64,000 nt of DNA, taken from contig JAAEPF010000017.1 in assembly GCA_024222295.1 (NCBI GenBank), forward strand, positions 186,001 through 250,000, written 5' to 3'. Source of the stretch: Actinomycetes bacterium. Lineage in GTDB: Bacteria; Actinomycetota; Acidimicrobiia; Acidimicrobiales; Microtrichaceae. The notes under the pieces were generated by a model. It was not told the DNA's origin. It saw only the letters and a program-made list of their open reading frames with translations, and did not search any database. The translations under genes were made by a program, and so were the position numbers. Positions 8,931-17,208 of this stretch are shown piece after piece (within the stretch, counting starts at the first letter, position 1; every line of letters begins with the position of its first letter).

Positions 8931-9146
8931 CTCGCTGCCTGGGGCCGATCATCCCCGCCGCAGCTCACAGATCTACGAATGGGCGGCCGGGAATCCGCAA
9001 GACTACGCGACGCATGCGGGCGTTCGTGTCGACCGCTGCCGGCAATGGAGGCCGCAGATGCCCGAACAGGAGACCAAGGACCTCGCATGGGGTCCGGTCC
9101 CCACCGGCAAAAACCCCACGGGTACTGAATATGCTGAGGGAGATCC

Positions 9147-10508
9147 ATGTCAAACACCGAAGTGCCCAGGTCCGTCGAACGAAACGCACCGGCCAGCGGG
9201 TCGGATGACGCTGCCAGCGGCGACCACCGGGCAACGCGCCGTCACCACGGGATGCGCAGAGACGTGCCTGCCGTCAAGACACCAATCCTCTTGTTGTTGA
9301 GCGTGCTCCTTTGGTCCTGTCTGGCGTCTTGTTCTTCCGGGCAGTCAGATCGTCAGGCGGCGGAGCCCAACGACGTGGGCCCTGATATCGGGGACAAGAG
9401 AGTTGAGGTCAAGACCGAACTCGACAGCGTCGTGGCAGAGCTGCGCGCCGCCGGCACCGAGACCTGGGGTGTCCCCGTTCCCGGGCTAGCCGCAGCAGCC
9501 ATGGCAGAAGACCTGGGCGACCGTCCCGTCTCGGTGGCCTCCGGGTCGGCCGACCCTCCTGGCGACCTTCCGCTGGAGGTGTCGGACCGCTTCCACATCG
9601 GAAGCGCCACCAAGACCTTCACCGCCGCCCTCATCATGAAACTGGATGAAGAAGGGAAGCTGTCCCTGGATGATCCGATCAGTCGCTGGATCGACTACGA
9701 GAACGGATCCAACATCACGGTCGAGATGCTGCTTGCTCACACCAGCGGGATTCCGAACTTCGTCGGAGTGAACGGCCGATCTCCCGAGGACACTCCTGAG
9801 GACTCAATCTCGTTTGCAGAGCAGAGCAGCGCGGACTTCGAACCCGGAGAAGGTTGGAACTACAGCAACACCAACTACATCATGTTGGGTCTCATCGCTG
9901 AGCAGGTAGCCGGGAAGCCCTGGGAAGACCTGATCGTCGATCAATTCATCGAGCCGCTCGGGTTGACTGACACATACATCTGGACCGGTGAGCCCAGGGG
10001 GCCGAGTGTGGACGGTTCACGGATGGCCTGCAGCAAGCCGGGGGAGCCCGAGTGCGATCCCCCAGAGAGGGACCTCGACCTTCTTGCCGTAACAGATGGC
10101 TTCGACTGGAAGGTCGCGTGGTCGGCAGGCGCAATCGTTTCCACCCCATCAGACCTTGCCCGCTGGGTTCGCGAGCTGGTCTCCGGCGATGTGCTGGACG
10201 CCGAGCACCGGGAGCTGCTGACCACGCCGACTCCACAGTCCGTCGAATCGTTGATGGGTGCACAGACAGCCAACTCGGGCTCCGGGGCAAGTGGCGGATC
10301 GATGGAATGGACCGGGTACAGCCTCGGCCTGTGTCGCTTCGAGGTGCCAGACGAAGGAGTTGGCTGGGGCCACACGGGTGTCATCGACGGATTCGTGTCC
10401 AACGTGGCCCACATGGTCGACAGCGGATACACCGTGTCTCTGACATCGAACTTCGAGTACTTCGACATGCGCGACGGGCTCGGCAACATCGTGATTGATG
10501 TCCTGTAG
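9147..10508 (+). CDS. Serine hydrolase, class C beta-lactamase/DD-peptidase family, lipoprotein
   Basis: Exported penicillin-binding-type serine hydrolase. The active-site triad of the family is visible: SxxK in GSATKTFTA, YxN in YSNTNY, and HTG in GWGHTGVIDG. Members act as D-aminopeptidases, esterases or lactamases, so the substrate cannot be named. ATG 9147 has a strong GAGGGAG 5 bases upstream and gives 453 residues. A second ATG at 9252 would place a clean signal peptide with lipobox LASC at the very N-terminus, and is the more sensible start biologically. Either way the mature enzyme is a surface lipoprotein. A Cys pair in MACSKPGEPEC may form a disulfide. Confidence 0.88.
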   Translation: MSNTEVPRSVERNAPASGSDDAASGDHRATRRHHGMRRDVPAVKTPILLLLSVLLWSCLASCSSGQSDRQAAEPNDVGPDIGDKRVEVKTELDSVVAELRAAGTETWGVPVPGLAAAAMAEDLGDRPVSVASGSADPPGDLPLEVSDRFHIGSATKTFTAALIMKLDEEGKLSLDDPISRWIDYENGSNITVEMLLAHTSGIPNFVGVNGRSPEDTPEDSISFAEQSSADFEPGEGWNYSNTNYIMLGLIAEQVAGKPWEDLIVDQFIEPLGLTDTYIWTGEPRGPSVDGSRMACSKPGEPECDPPERDLDLLAVTDGFDWKVAWSAGAIVSTPSDLARWVRELVSGDVLDAEHRELLTTPTPQSVESLMGAQTANSGSGASGGSMEWTGYSLGLCRFEVPDEGVGWGHTGVIDGFVSNVAHMVDSGYTVSLTSNFEYFDMRDGLGNIVIDVL

Positions 10509-10690
10509 GTGCCATCCGGTGCAAGGCGGCGAGGCGCATTGCCTCTCTGCTGGAACGAGGCGCAGCTCAGGTGTCACCTCGTGTGCAGGAGTGCGCAACG
10601 GTGGGTGCGACGGTTGAGCATTAGCTTGTGGCCCACCGCCCACGAGCCGGCCAACCGCCCCGCCTCACCTGATCTCGCCGGAGTCGCACC

Positions 10691-12178
10691 GTGAACACCA
10701 TCGAGCACCTCGTCGCAGGCCAACCCCGGGCCGGTAGTTCCGGACGCTCCGGTGCCGTGTTCAACCCGGCCAACGGCGAACAGTCAGGCCATGTGGACCT
10801 CGCGAATCCTGAGGATGTGGGAACCGCGGTGGCAGCGGCGCAGACCGCTTTCGATGAGTGGAGCAACGAGAGCATCGCCACGCGAACGAAGCTCATGTTC
10901 GAGTTTCGCAACCTCGTCGTAGCGAATGCTGGTGAGATCGCGAGCCGCATCACGAGCGAACACGGCAAGGTTCTATCGGATGCGGGTGGTGAGGTGGCCC
11001 GTGCGGTGGAGAACATCGAGTTCGCGTGCGGTCTGGCCGAGCACCTGAAGGGCAGCTACAGCGAGAACGCGTCCACTGGCCTGGACGTCTACTCCGTGCG
11101 GCGCCCCCTGGGAGTCGTCGCCGGCATCACCCCGTTCAACTTCCCGGCAATGGTGCCCTCCTGGATGTTTCCCAACGCGATTGCGTGTGGGAACACGTTC
11201 GTGCTCAAACCCTCAGAACGCGACCCATCGGCACCGATGTTCATGGCCGAGCTGTTCCACGAAGCGGGTTTCCCGCCCGGCGTACTCAATGTCGTGAACG
11301 GCGACAAGGTCGCAGTGGATGCCCTGCTCGAGCACGACCGTGTCAAGGCTGTGAGCTTCGTCGGCTCCACACCGGTGGCAAGTTACGTGTACGAGTCAGG
11401 AACCGCCCGCGGCAAACGCGTCCAGGCGCTCGGTGGTGCCAAGAACCACATGGTCGTATTGCCGGACGCCGACATCGAGCTGGCAGCGGATGCCGCCGTG
11501 TCAGCGGCCTACGGCTCCGCCGGGGAGCGTTGCATGGCCGTGTCGGTCGTCGTTGCCGTCGCAGGGGTGGGTGACGACCTCGTCGATGCGATCAAGGCCC
11601 GTGTCCAACAGCTCTCGATCGGTGCGGGAACCGACCCATCCAGCGAGATGGGCCCACTGATCACCGCCGAACACCGCGACCGGGTCGCCGGATACGTGGC
11701 GTCAGCCGCGAATGCCGGTGCCAGCATCGTTGTGGATGGCCGCGAGGCCGAGTTCGACTCGGACGGCTTCTTTCTCGGTGTGTCGCTCATCGACGATGTC
11801 ACAGCGGACATGCCGGTCTACACAGAGGAGATCTTCGGTCCCGTGCTCAGCGTGGTGCGGGTCGACACTCTCCAGGCTGCTGTCGAGCTCGTGTCAGACA
11901 ACCGTTGGGGCAACGGCGCAGCGATCTTCACCCGCGACGGCGGGGCGGCCCGCCGCTTCCAGCGCGACGCGGATGCGGGCATGATCGGTGTCAATGTCGC
12001 CATACCAGTTCCCGTGGGCTACCACTCGTTCGGTGGCTGGAAGGACTCCGCATTCGGCGACACGACCATGTACGGACCCGAGGGCATTCACTTCTTCACC
12101 AAGCCGAAGGTGTTGACCAGCCGATGGCCGGACCCCTCGACCAGCACCCTCGACCTCGGATTCCCCGCCAGTGAGTGA
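10691..12178 (+). CDS. mmsA: Methylmalonate-semialdehyde dehydrogenase (CoA-acylating)
   Basis: A 495-residue aldehyde dehydrogenase of the MmsA subfamily, which converts methylmalonate or malonate semialdehyde plus CoA and NAD+ to propionyl- or acetyl-CoA in valine, inositol and beta-alanine breakdown. Subfamily marks are GVVAGITPFNFPAMVP, LGGAKNHMVVLPDAD and the catalytic-Cys segment GSAGERCMA, then GWKDSAFGDTTMYGPEG near the C-terminus. NAD binding is in VSFVGSTPVASYV. Length and ends match the family. It stands alone, with about 180 bases on each side. Confidence 0.93.
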   Translation: MNTIEHLVAGQPRAGSSGRSGAVFNPANGEQSGHVDLANPEDVGTAVAAAQTAFDEWSNESIATRTKLMFEFRNLVVANAGEIASRITSEHGKVLSDAGGEVARAVENIEFACGLAEHLKGSYSENASTGLDVYSVRRPLGVVAGITPFNFPAMVPSWMFPNAIACGNTFVLKPSERDPSAPMFMAELFHEAGFPPGVLNVVNGDKVAVDALLEHDRVKAVSFVGSTPVASYVYESGTARGKRVQALGGAKNHMVVLPDADIELAADAAVSAAYGSAGERCMAVSVVVAVAGVGDDLVDAIKARVQQLSIGAGTDPSSEMGPLITAEHRDRVAGYVASAANAGASIVVDGREAEFDSDGFFLGVSLIDDVTADMPVYTEEIFGPVLSVVRVDTLQAAVELVSDNRWGNGAAIFTRDGGAARRFQRDADAGMIGVNVAIPVPVGYHSFGGWKDSAFGDTTMYGPEGIHFFTKPKVLTSRWPDPSTSTLDLGFPASE

Positions 12179-12358
12179 AGCCGTAGGCGCAGAGCCCGGC
12201 CAGTGGACCAGGGTCCGAGGGGAACCCTTGAGGCAAGCCTGCTCAGGATCATGACGGAAAGGGCCGCTACCGTCTGAACCGTCCAAGGCTGCTGGGTTGC
12301 CGAGCTGGGTCGATCCGCCCGGCGGATTCGTTCCAGGTGCCGCCAGTCAGAGGTTCCC

Positions 12359-13606
12359 ATGTCATCCAAGAGGGATTGGGTTCACACCGAGCGAGGTTTC
12401 GACCGGCTCGTCAACTTCACCGACGCAGTAGTGGCGATCGCTGCGACGTTGCTGATACTGCCGCTCATCACGCGGTTGTCCCGCGCTTACTCCGACGGAG
12501 GGGATCCCGAGAAGCTGCTCTCATGGGACACCTTCACCTCCATCGCAGGCTTCGTGCTGACCTTCTGGGTGATGACCATCTTCTGGCGTGTGCATCACGG
12601 CGTGTTCGAGAGACTCAAGGGCTACTCCGAGCGGCTGATGACGCTCACCTTCTTCTGGCTCGCAAGCATCATCTTCCTGTCCTTCCCGGCCGGGATCATC
12701 AGCCTCAGCGACCTGAATCTCGTCGAGGAGAACTACGCGGCTGCTCTCTACTTCGCGACAACAGCAGTCGTCTCAGGCCTGGGAACAGCCATCGGGATCT
12801 ACGCCTCCCGGCACCCTGAGCTGCTCCGTGACCCCAACGACGAGGCCAACCGGCCCAGCTACCGTCCATTCGTCTTCGCCGCCCTGTGGGCCATCCTTGC
12901 GCTCGTCGCAATGGTGCCCGCGGTGGGCTTCCACGCGTTCTGGGGTCTGGTGCTCTACCCCATAGTGATCATTGCGGTCAGGTCTTCGGACAGGGTGCAG
13001 AGGCATACCGAGCGAGGCCTGGACCGCCTCGTCAGCTTCTCCGATGCCGTGGTGGCAATCGCGATCACCTTGTTGATCCTCCCGCTCATCGAGATCCTCA
13101 GCGACGGTGTCAACGACGTGTCCGAGCTGAAGCTGGACAGGCTGCTGGTCGCCAAAGTGCTGGCATTCGGCTTCACCTTCTGGATGATGTCGAGGCAGTG
13201 GCTGGTCAACCACCGCACCTATGAGCAGCTGAAGGATTACTCGCAGCAGCTGATCACGCTGACGCTGCTGTGGTTGCTCGCGATGGTCTTCCTGGCCTTC
13301 CCAGCAGGGATCTTCGGAGAATGGATGGTCGCAGCCAATCCCTCCGAGGGGCCGCCGATCACCCGGTTCGCACCGTTGTTCTACTGGTCCGCACTGGCCG
13401 TCATCAGTCTGTTGGGCAGCGCGATCCAGTTCCACGCCTCCAGGCACAGCGAGATCCTGGCTGACCCTGCCCGCCCCATCTGGAACCGGATCGTCCTGCT
13501 CTACCCGGTTCTGTACCTGTCGGTAGGTGTCCTGAGTACTCGGTTCGGGCCATGGGGTCTGCTCCCGCTCCCGCTTCTGTTCGTGGTGAAGAGGCGGGGG
13601 GGCTGA
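12359..13606 (+). CDS. Tandem TMEM175-like potassium channel protein
   Basis: A 415-residue membrane protein made of two homologous halves of the TMEM175/DUF1211 family. Half 1 opens with HTERGFDRLVNFTDAVVAIA and half 2 (from about residue 218) with HTERGLDRLVSFSDAVVAIA. Both continue ITLLILPLI-like and have about six membrane helices each, including a matching FAFPAGI-type segment (FLSFPAGI, FLAFPAGI). TMEM175 proteins are potassium channels gated by a hydrophobic constriction in helix 1. Bacterial versions I know are single-repeat and tetrameric, while the animal lysosomal form is a two-repeat dimer, so this fused form is notable. The first-half motif NFTD departs from the usual FSD. Confidence 0.8.
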   Translation: MSSKRDWVHTERGFDRLVNFTDAVVAIAATLLILPLITRLSRAYSDGGDPEKLLSWDTFTSIAGFVLTFWVMTIFWRVHHGVFERLKGYSERLMTLTFFWLASIIFLSFPAGIISLSDLNLVEENYAAALYFATTAVVSGLGTAIGIYASRHPELLRDPNDEANRPSYRPFVFAALWAILALVAMVPAVGFHAFWGLVLYPIVIIAVRSSDRVQRHTERGLDRLVSFSDAVVAIAITLLILPLIEILSDGVNDVSELKLDRLLVAKVLAFGFTFWMMSRQWLVNHRTYEQLKDYSQQLITLTLLWLLAMVFLAFPAGIFGEWMVAANPSEGPPITRFAPLFYWSALAVISLLGSAIQFHASRHSEILADPARPIWNRIVLLYPVLYLSVGVLSTRFGPWGLLPLPLLFVVKRRGG

Positions 13607-13658
13607 CGCTGTGTCGAAAGGAGCGCAGCAGGGTCGCTTCGGGCCGGCCGCAGCGCTG

Positions 13659-14024
13659 CTACCTCGGCGGTGTCGAACCCCTCGATGGTGACGCCGGCCG
13701 CGCAAGGCACCGGCGGTTCCGTCGATGCGCGTGTGTTGCCTGGCTCGGCGCCGGTGGCCGGTGTCGTGTCCCTGCCAGATGCTCCGGAGTCGTCGGGGCG
13801 GGTACGGGCAAGGGCAGTTCGGGCGAAAGGAACGGCGAGAGCAAAAAGGACAGGGACTTCGAACACAAGCACCGGGCGATCCGCAGGGTGACCCATACGC
13901 TCAGCAGAGTGAAGGGGATGGCGAACCAGAGCGCCACTGCGATCAGCAGGATTCGAACAACGCTCACGAATATCTCCAGTTCGCCCGGCGCTTCACCGGC
14001 AGCGAGGACGGTCCGGTGCTTCAC
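13659..14024 (-). CDS. Possible small membrane protein
   Basis: A 121-codon frame. Residues about 16-48 are strongly hydrophobic (two short helices around ILLIAVALWFAIPFTLL), followed by a Pro/Arg-rich tail of low complexity. Support is weak: the hydrophobic core looks selected, and a TTGA direct-repeat motif shared with two other island genes sits 54 bases upstream (14078-14094). The C-terminal half looks like translated GC-rich noise. The true end or the whole call could be wrong. No homolog is recognised. The rest of 13607-14161 holds no gene I can support. Confidence 0.35.
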   Translation of the reverse strand: MKHRTVLAAGEAPGELEIFVSVVRILLIAVALWFAIPFTLLSVWVTLRIARCLCSKSLSFLLSPFLSPELPLPVPAPTTPEHLAGTRHRPPAPSQATHAHRRNRRCLARPASPSRGSTPPR

Positions 14025-14077
14025 TCATGCCTGAGCGAGAGACTGCCAGCGGTTGTTCAGGTCCGGCTCAACCGAAC

Positions 14078-14094
14078 TTCAAGGATCGGTCAAT
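14078..14094 (-). promoter_or_regulatory. TTGA direct-repeat motif, copy 1
   Basis: On the minus strand this reads ATTGACCGATCCTTGAA: two TTGA boxes 11 bases apart. Closely similar elements occur at 16516-16532 and 21047-21063, each upstream of an exported protein of the island. One-turn direct repeats are typical activator or response-regulator sites, and the first TTGA could also be a -35 element. The function is inferred. Confidence 0.3.
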
Positions 14095-14161
14095 ATCGAG
14101 CCCGTCGGCTGTACGACTGCGATGGGTGGTTGGAGTTGCGCGCTGTGCGACTGTGGCGGGA

Positions 14162-15952
14162 TCAGTTGGTGTTGCAGGCCTGCTGAAGGCTGGCGGGGAA
14201 CTCGTCGCAGTTGTCGTTCTCGACCCACACGCCACGTGACGACTCGAGTCGGGCCGTGTAGTCGTCTTGGTCCGAAGCGTCGGTCACGAACGCAACGGCG
14301 TAGCCGCTGTCGCACTGGAAGTTGTTGAGCGTGTCGCCGCCGGGCAGCGCGGCGTCGATTGCCTCCGCAGTGCATGGAGCCGATTCGGTCGGTGTGGCAG
14401 CGGTGGTGCTGGGCGCCGCAGTGGTGCTCGACGCGGCAGTGGTGCTCGGTGCCGCCCCGCTCGCGGATCCACCGCCGTCAGGGGTCGAGGAGGTGGTCTC
14501 AACCTGCCCATCGAGGTAGCAGGCTCCCTTTCCGTCGGATGACTCGTCGTCCTTGGACAGGTACTCGATGGATATGCCCGCCTCGGTGAAGTCGAATGCC
14601 TCGCAGGCGAAGCGTCGTTCCCAGGCGTCGTCATCGCCGCCCTTGTACTCCTCGGTGAGGAGCAACACGTAGGCGCTCCGGGGAGCCCCGATCTCGATGC
14701 CGTTCGACCGCACGAACTCGGCGAGGCCCGCACCCAGGTCGGCCTGGGCGTCGGAGGACAGATCGCTGATCGAACTGGTGCCGGCCGGCAACTTGACCAC
14801 GATGGCGTCCCAGTCATCCTGGTTCTTGTCGAAGCTGTTCGGCACCGGAACTTCGCTCCAGCCCCAGTAGTACTTCATGCCGTCGACCTCGTCGAAGTCC
14901 TGCAGCTCCGCAGGAGCCTGGGGTACAAGGCCGTTGAACCACCGGGCCCGGTTGGTCCAGAAGGCGTTCTGGAGCCCGACCATGTCATCGACGTCCGAGA
15001 CCCAGCAGGATGCCCAGTCGAGAGCGAACACAGGCGCCTTTCCGTCCTGGCCGCCTTGCTCGTAGTAGGGGATGCTCTCGTCGTTGCCTTCGAAGAACGT
15101 GTAGCTGGAGTTGTCGCCACCCGGTTGCTGATTGGGGCTGTCCTGTGCGTACTCCAGCCAGTGGTCGATCCAGTCGTCCCAGTCATTGCCCGACAGGTCC
15201 GCGTTGCACTGGCAGGAGGGATCCGAGACCAGGGTGACGCCATCGGGGCCCGGAGCATCCGTCTGCTTGGGGTGACATCCCTTGCCGTCCTCGTCGCCGG
15301 CCCCGCCCGATCCGTCTTCGTCCGGACACTCCTGGTTGGACGGGTCGCCTCCGCTCCAGTGGCACCGGTCGTCGGTGACGTTCGCATCGGTCGGGTAGTA
15401 CACCCCTGCGTCGTACCGGCTGAACTGCTTTCCCACCACCACGCCCACCTCGGCCAGGGCGTAGGGGTCCGATCCGCCGAGTCCGCTGCCGTCCTCGGGT
15501 GGGGAGTCGGAGGCGCACCAGTCGATCACGAACCCCGTCACGTCCACGTAGCCGTCGGTGTCCGACTCGTTGCCGGTGCCGGTGCACTGGGGGCCGTCGG
15601 TTCCGGCCGGTGCCGAGACCGTTGGGGGACCCTGATACATGCCGGTTGGCGGATAGACGTCGTTTCGCATGAAGCTCGCCGGTACGAACTTGTTGGATCC
15701 GAGGCCATCGGGGACCCGCACGAGAACGCCTGTGGATGATGGGTCCAGCAGTTCGTTCAGCAAGTCGGAGATGTCAGTCGACCCCGACTGGTCTCCTGCT
15801 CCGTCGCCGCCGGTGGCTGATGCATCGGCATCGTCGCCCGAGGAACAGCCGAATGCGAACAGGGCGGCGGCGGCCAGCGCCAGGAGCCCGAAGGGCGCAA
15901 GGGGCCGACGTGCGGTCAGTCGCTTCCGGGGGCGCACTTGAGCTGCCCGCAT
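14162..15952 (-). CDS. Large acidic secreted lipoprotein, unknown function
   Basis: A 596-residue protein. ATG 15952 gives RPRKRLTARR, a hydrophobic stretch and lipobox FGCS. The mature protein is Asp/Gly/Ser-rich with many Cys and motifs like DWDDWIDHW and CHWSGGDPSNQECPDEDG, suggesting a disulfide-bonded, perhaps calcium-binding, surface protein. A Ser/Thr/Ala spacer (about residues 500-530) separates a small C-terminal domain beginning APCTAEAID and ending QQACNTN. That domain resembles a short repeat seen C-terminal in other actinobacterial lipoproteins. It starts 10 bases after the preceding repeat lipoprotein, so the two form an operon. A longer N-terminal reading with Gly-Pro-Ala repeats is a frame shadow of that neighbour and is excluded. 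Confidence 0.8.
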   Translation of the reverse strand: MRAAQVRPRKRLTARRPLAPFGLLALAAAALFAFGCSSGDDADASATGGDGAGDQSGSTDISDLLNELLDPSSTGVLVRVPDGLGSNKFVPASFMRNDVYPPTGMYQGPPTVSAPAGTDGPQCTGTGNESDTDGYVDVTGFVIDWCASDSPPEDGSGLGGSDPYALAEVGVVVGKQFSRYDAGVYYPTDANVTDDRCHWSGGDPSNQECPDEDGSGGAGDEDGKGCHPKQTDAPGPDGVTLVSDPSCQCNADLSGNDWDDWIDHWLEYAQDSPNQQPGGDNSSYTFFEGNDESIPYYEQGGQDGKAPVFALDWASCWVSDVDDMVGLQNAFWTNRARWFNGLVPQAPAELQDFDEVDGMKYYWGWSEVPVPNSFDKNQDDWDAIVVKLPAGTSSISDLSSDAQADLGAGLAEFVRSNGIEIGAPRSAYVLLLTEEYKGGDDDAWERRFACEAFDFTEAGISIEYLSKDDESSDGKGACYLDGQVETTSSTPDGGGSASGAAPSTTAASSTTAAPSTTAATPTESAPCTAEAIDAALPGGDTLNNFQCDSGYAVAFVTDASDQDDYTARLESSRGVWVENDNCDEFPASLQQACNTN

Positions 15953-15962
15953 GGCACCGGGC

Positions 15963-16388
15963 CTACTCGAAGTAAGGCGTCGGCGTCGTCGGTGGATATG
16001 TCTGGTCTGCCTGGTAGTCCGGGGCATAGGTGGTGGTCGTCTGGTAGTCCGGGGCGTAGGTGGTGGTCGTCTGGTAGTCCGGGGCGTAGGTGGTGGTCGT
16101 CTGGTAGTCCGGGGCGTAGGTGGTCGTCGTCTTGTAGTCAGAGCCACCGCTGGACCCGCTGGACCCGCTGGACCCGCTGGACCCGCTGGACCCGCTGGAC
16201 CCACCGGATTCGTCGACTTCAGTGGTTGTCGACTCGTCCAATGAAGTCTCTGTGCTCGAGGTTGTGCTGGAACCGCCTGAGTCATCGTCGCAACCGACGA
16301 GGCATATCGCTGTGATCAGCGGTGCCATTGCCAGAGCCAGAAGAGATCTACTCGTCAACGATCTCGATGTCTTGGGTGATCCGGTCAC
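15963..16388 (-). CDS. Repeat-containing lipoprotein with Tyr/Thr-rich tail
   Basis: A 141-residue lipoprotein. I chose the GTG at 16388 because GGGAGG lies 4-5 bases upstream and it gives an n-region GSPKTSRSLTSR, a hydrophobic core and lipobox LVGC. An identical site and start are duplicated 51 bases upstream (GTG 16439). The mature protein is all low-complexity: a Ser/Thr/Glu linker, five or six GSS units, then four to five 10-residue repeats of the form YAPDYQTTTT, ending TPTPYFE. This looks like a wall-spanning stalk or an anchor exposing Tyr-rich repeats. No family is recognised. It precedes and probably cotranscribes with the large lipoprotein at 14162-15952. Confidence 0.7.
   Translation of the reverse strand: MTGSPKTSRSLTSRSLLALAMAPLITAICLVGCDDDSGGSSTTSSTETSLDESTTTEVDESGGSSGSSGSSGSSGSSGSSGGSDYKTTTTYAPDYQTTTTYAPDYQTTTTYAPDYQTTTTYAPDYQADQTYPPTTPTPYFE
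16011..16130. repeat. Four tandem 30-base coding repeats
   Basis: Four head-to-tail 30-base units (starts 16011, 16041, 16071, 16101) differ at only one or two positions; a degenerate fifth begins at 16131. Each encodes ten residues of the YAPDYQTTTT tail of the minus-strand lipoprotein. The near-identity at DNA level indicates recent expansion or homogenisation and makes the tail length variable between strains. Confidence 0.9.
16152..16196. repeat. Five tandem 9-base coding repeats
   Basis: Five exact copies of GGACCCGCT, with a partial sixth, encode Gly-Ser-Ser units on the minus strand in the linker of the repeat lipoprotein. This is prone to slippage in multiples of three residues, so the frame is preserved. 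Confidence 0.9.
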
Positions 16389-16463
16389 GGTGCCTCCCGA
16401 TGTGAGTCGTGCTCTCGATGTCTTGGGTGATCCGGTCACGGTGCCTCCCGATGTGAGTCGTGC
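16362..16463. repeat. 51-base tandem duplication over the start of a lipoprotein gene
   Basis: Two identical 51-base units, 16362-16412 and 16413-16463. Each carries, on the minus strand, a GGGAGG ribosome binding site followed by a GTG start. 51 is a multiple of 3, so both starts are in frame with the lipoprotein at 15963-16388. The upstream copy would add 17 residues before the signal peptide. Confidence 0.9.
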
Positions 16464-16515
16464 TCCGAGCAAGTACTGCTTGCATGGGTTTCCAACAGCA
16501 GGGTGCCACTACCGA

Positions 16516-16532
16516 TTCAAGGTTCAGTCAAT
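16516..16532 (-). promoter_or_regulatory. TTGA direct-repeat motif, copy 2
   Basis: The minus strand reads ATTGACTGAACCTTGAA, 13 of 17 positions or more identical with the copy at 14078-14094 and with the same 11-base TTGA spacing. It lies about 80-130 bases upstream of the two alternative GTG starts of the repeat lipoprotein. It probably belongs to the promoter of the two-gene lipoprotein operon. Confidence 0.35.
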
Positions 16533-16594
16533 AATCGAAAATATGGGTCATTGGGCACACCAGGAACGAAGGTCCGCGGACCTAGGCTCGATGG

Positions 16595-17065
16595 ATGGGC
16601 GTGCTATTCCTACCGGCGGTCCTGCTCGTTGCGTGGGTGCTGGCAATTGCAGGTGTGGTTCCCTTCGGCGGCAGCGACGGCGACAGCTTTGCTGTTACAG
16701 CCATGCTGTGGATGATGACACTGCCCGTGGGGACACAGTTCATGGTGAGCGGGTTGATGCACACCTTCTTTGCCCGATCGACTGCCCAGAACATCGGCTG
16801 GAGCACGAATGGGTTCCAGTACGAGATCGGATTCGTCAGCTACGGGATCGGCATCGCCGGTTTTGTGGCTGCCTTCCAGGACGCCGGAGCGTGGTTGGTG
16901 CTCTCCGTGGTGGTATCCGTGTTCCTCCTCGGCGCTGCTGCAAACCACATCCTGGAGATGGTCCGCGACAGGAATTACGCACTTGGCAACACATTCGTGC
17001 TGTTCTATGACATCGGTCTTCCGGTGTCCCTGTGGGCCCTGGTCCTGGCCGGCGCCGGTCCCTGA
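16595..17065 (+). CDS. Four-helix membrane protein, DUF6790-like
   Basis: A 156-residue integral membrane protein with four hydrophobic segments, about residues 1-25, 40-62, 78-118 (split) and 132-153. The segment NIGWSTNGFQYEIGF followed by SYGIGIAGF, and the acidic NHILEMVRDRNYALGN before the last helix, match what I recall of the DUF6790 family, which is uncharacterised. It is divergent from the repeat-lipoprotein operon. No function is assigned. Confidence 0.7.
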   Translation: MGVLFLPAVLLVAWVLAIAGVVPFGGSDGDSFAVTAMLWMMTLPVGTQFMVSGLMHTFFARSTAQNIGWSTNGFQYEIGFVSYGIGIAGFVAAFQDAGAWLVLSVVVSVFLLGAAANHILEMVRDRNYALGNTFVLFYDIGLPVSLWALVLAGAGP

Positions 17066-17208
17066 CCGCCCGCTCGGCTTGCCGAACGGACCCACCAGCT
17101 CAGAGGGACAGAAAGGCCCGATCGGGCACCGAAGAGGCTGACCGTACGCGCAACTGGTGCGGAGGCGTCGGCGACATGGCCCCGGGCACCCATGGCCGAG
17201 TGGGCTGC

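Noticed and set aside
16011-16130. Regular 30-base repeats, considered as a CRISPR array
   Set aside because: Units are head-to-tail without spacers, in frame with a lipoprotein, and no cas gene is near.
15953-16285. Collagen-like Gly-Pro-Ala repeats as an N-terminal extension of the large lipoprotein
   Set aside because: This is the frame shadow of the GSS and YAPDYQTTTT repeats of the neighbouring lipoprotein; the real start at 15952 has a clean lipoprotein signal.
16541-16554. CCAATGACC(C/T)AT shared with 21162-21174, considered as a regulatory motif
   Set aside because: Only two copies, at different distances from the TTGA element and from the genes; could be chance.
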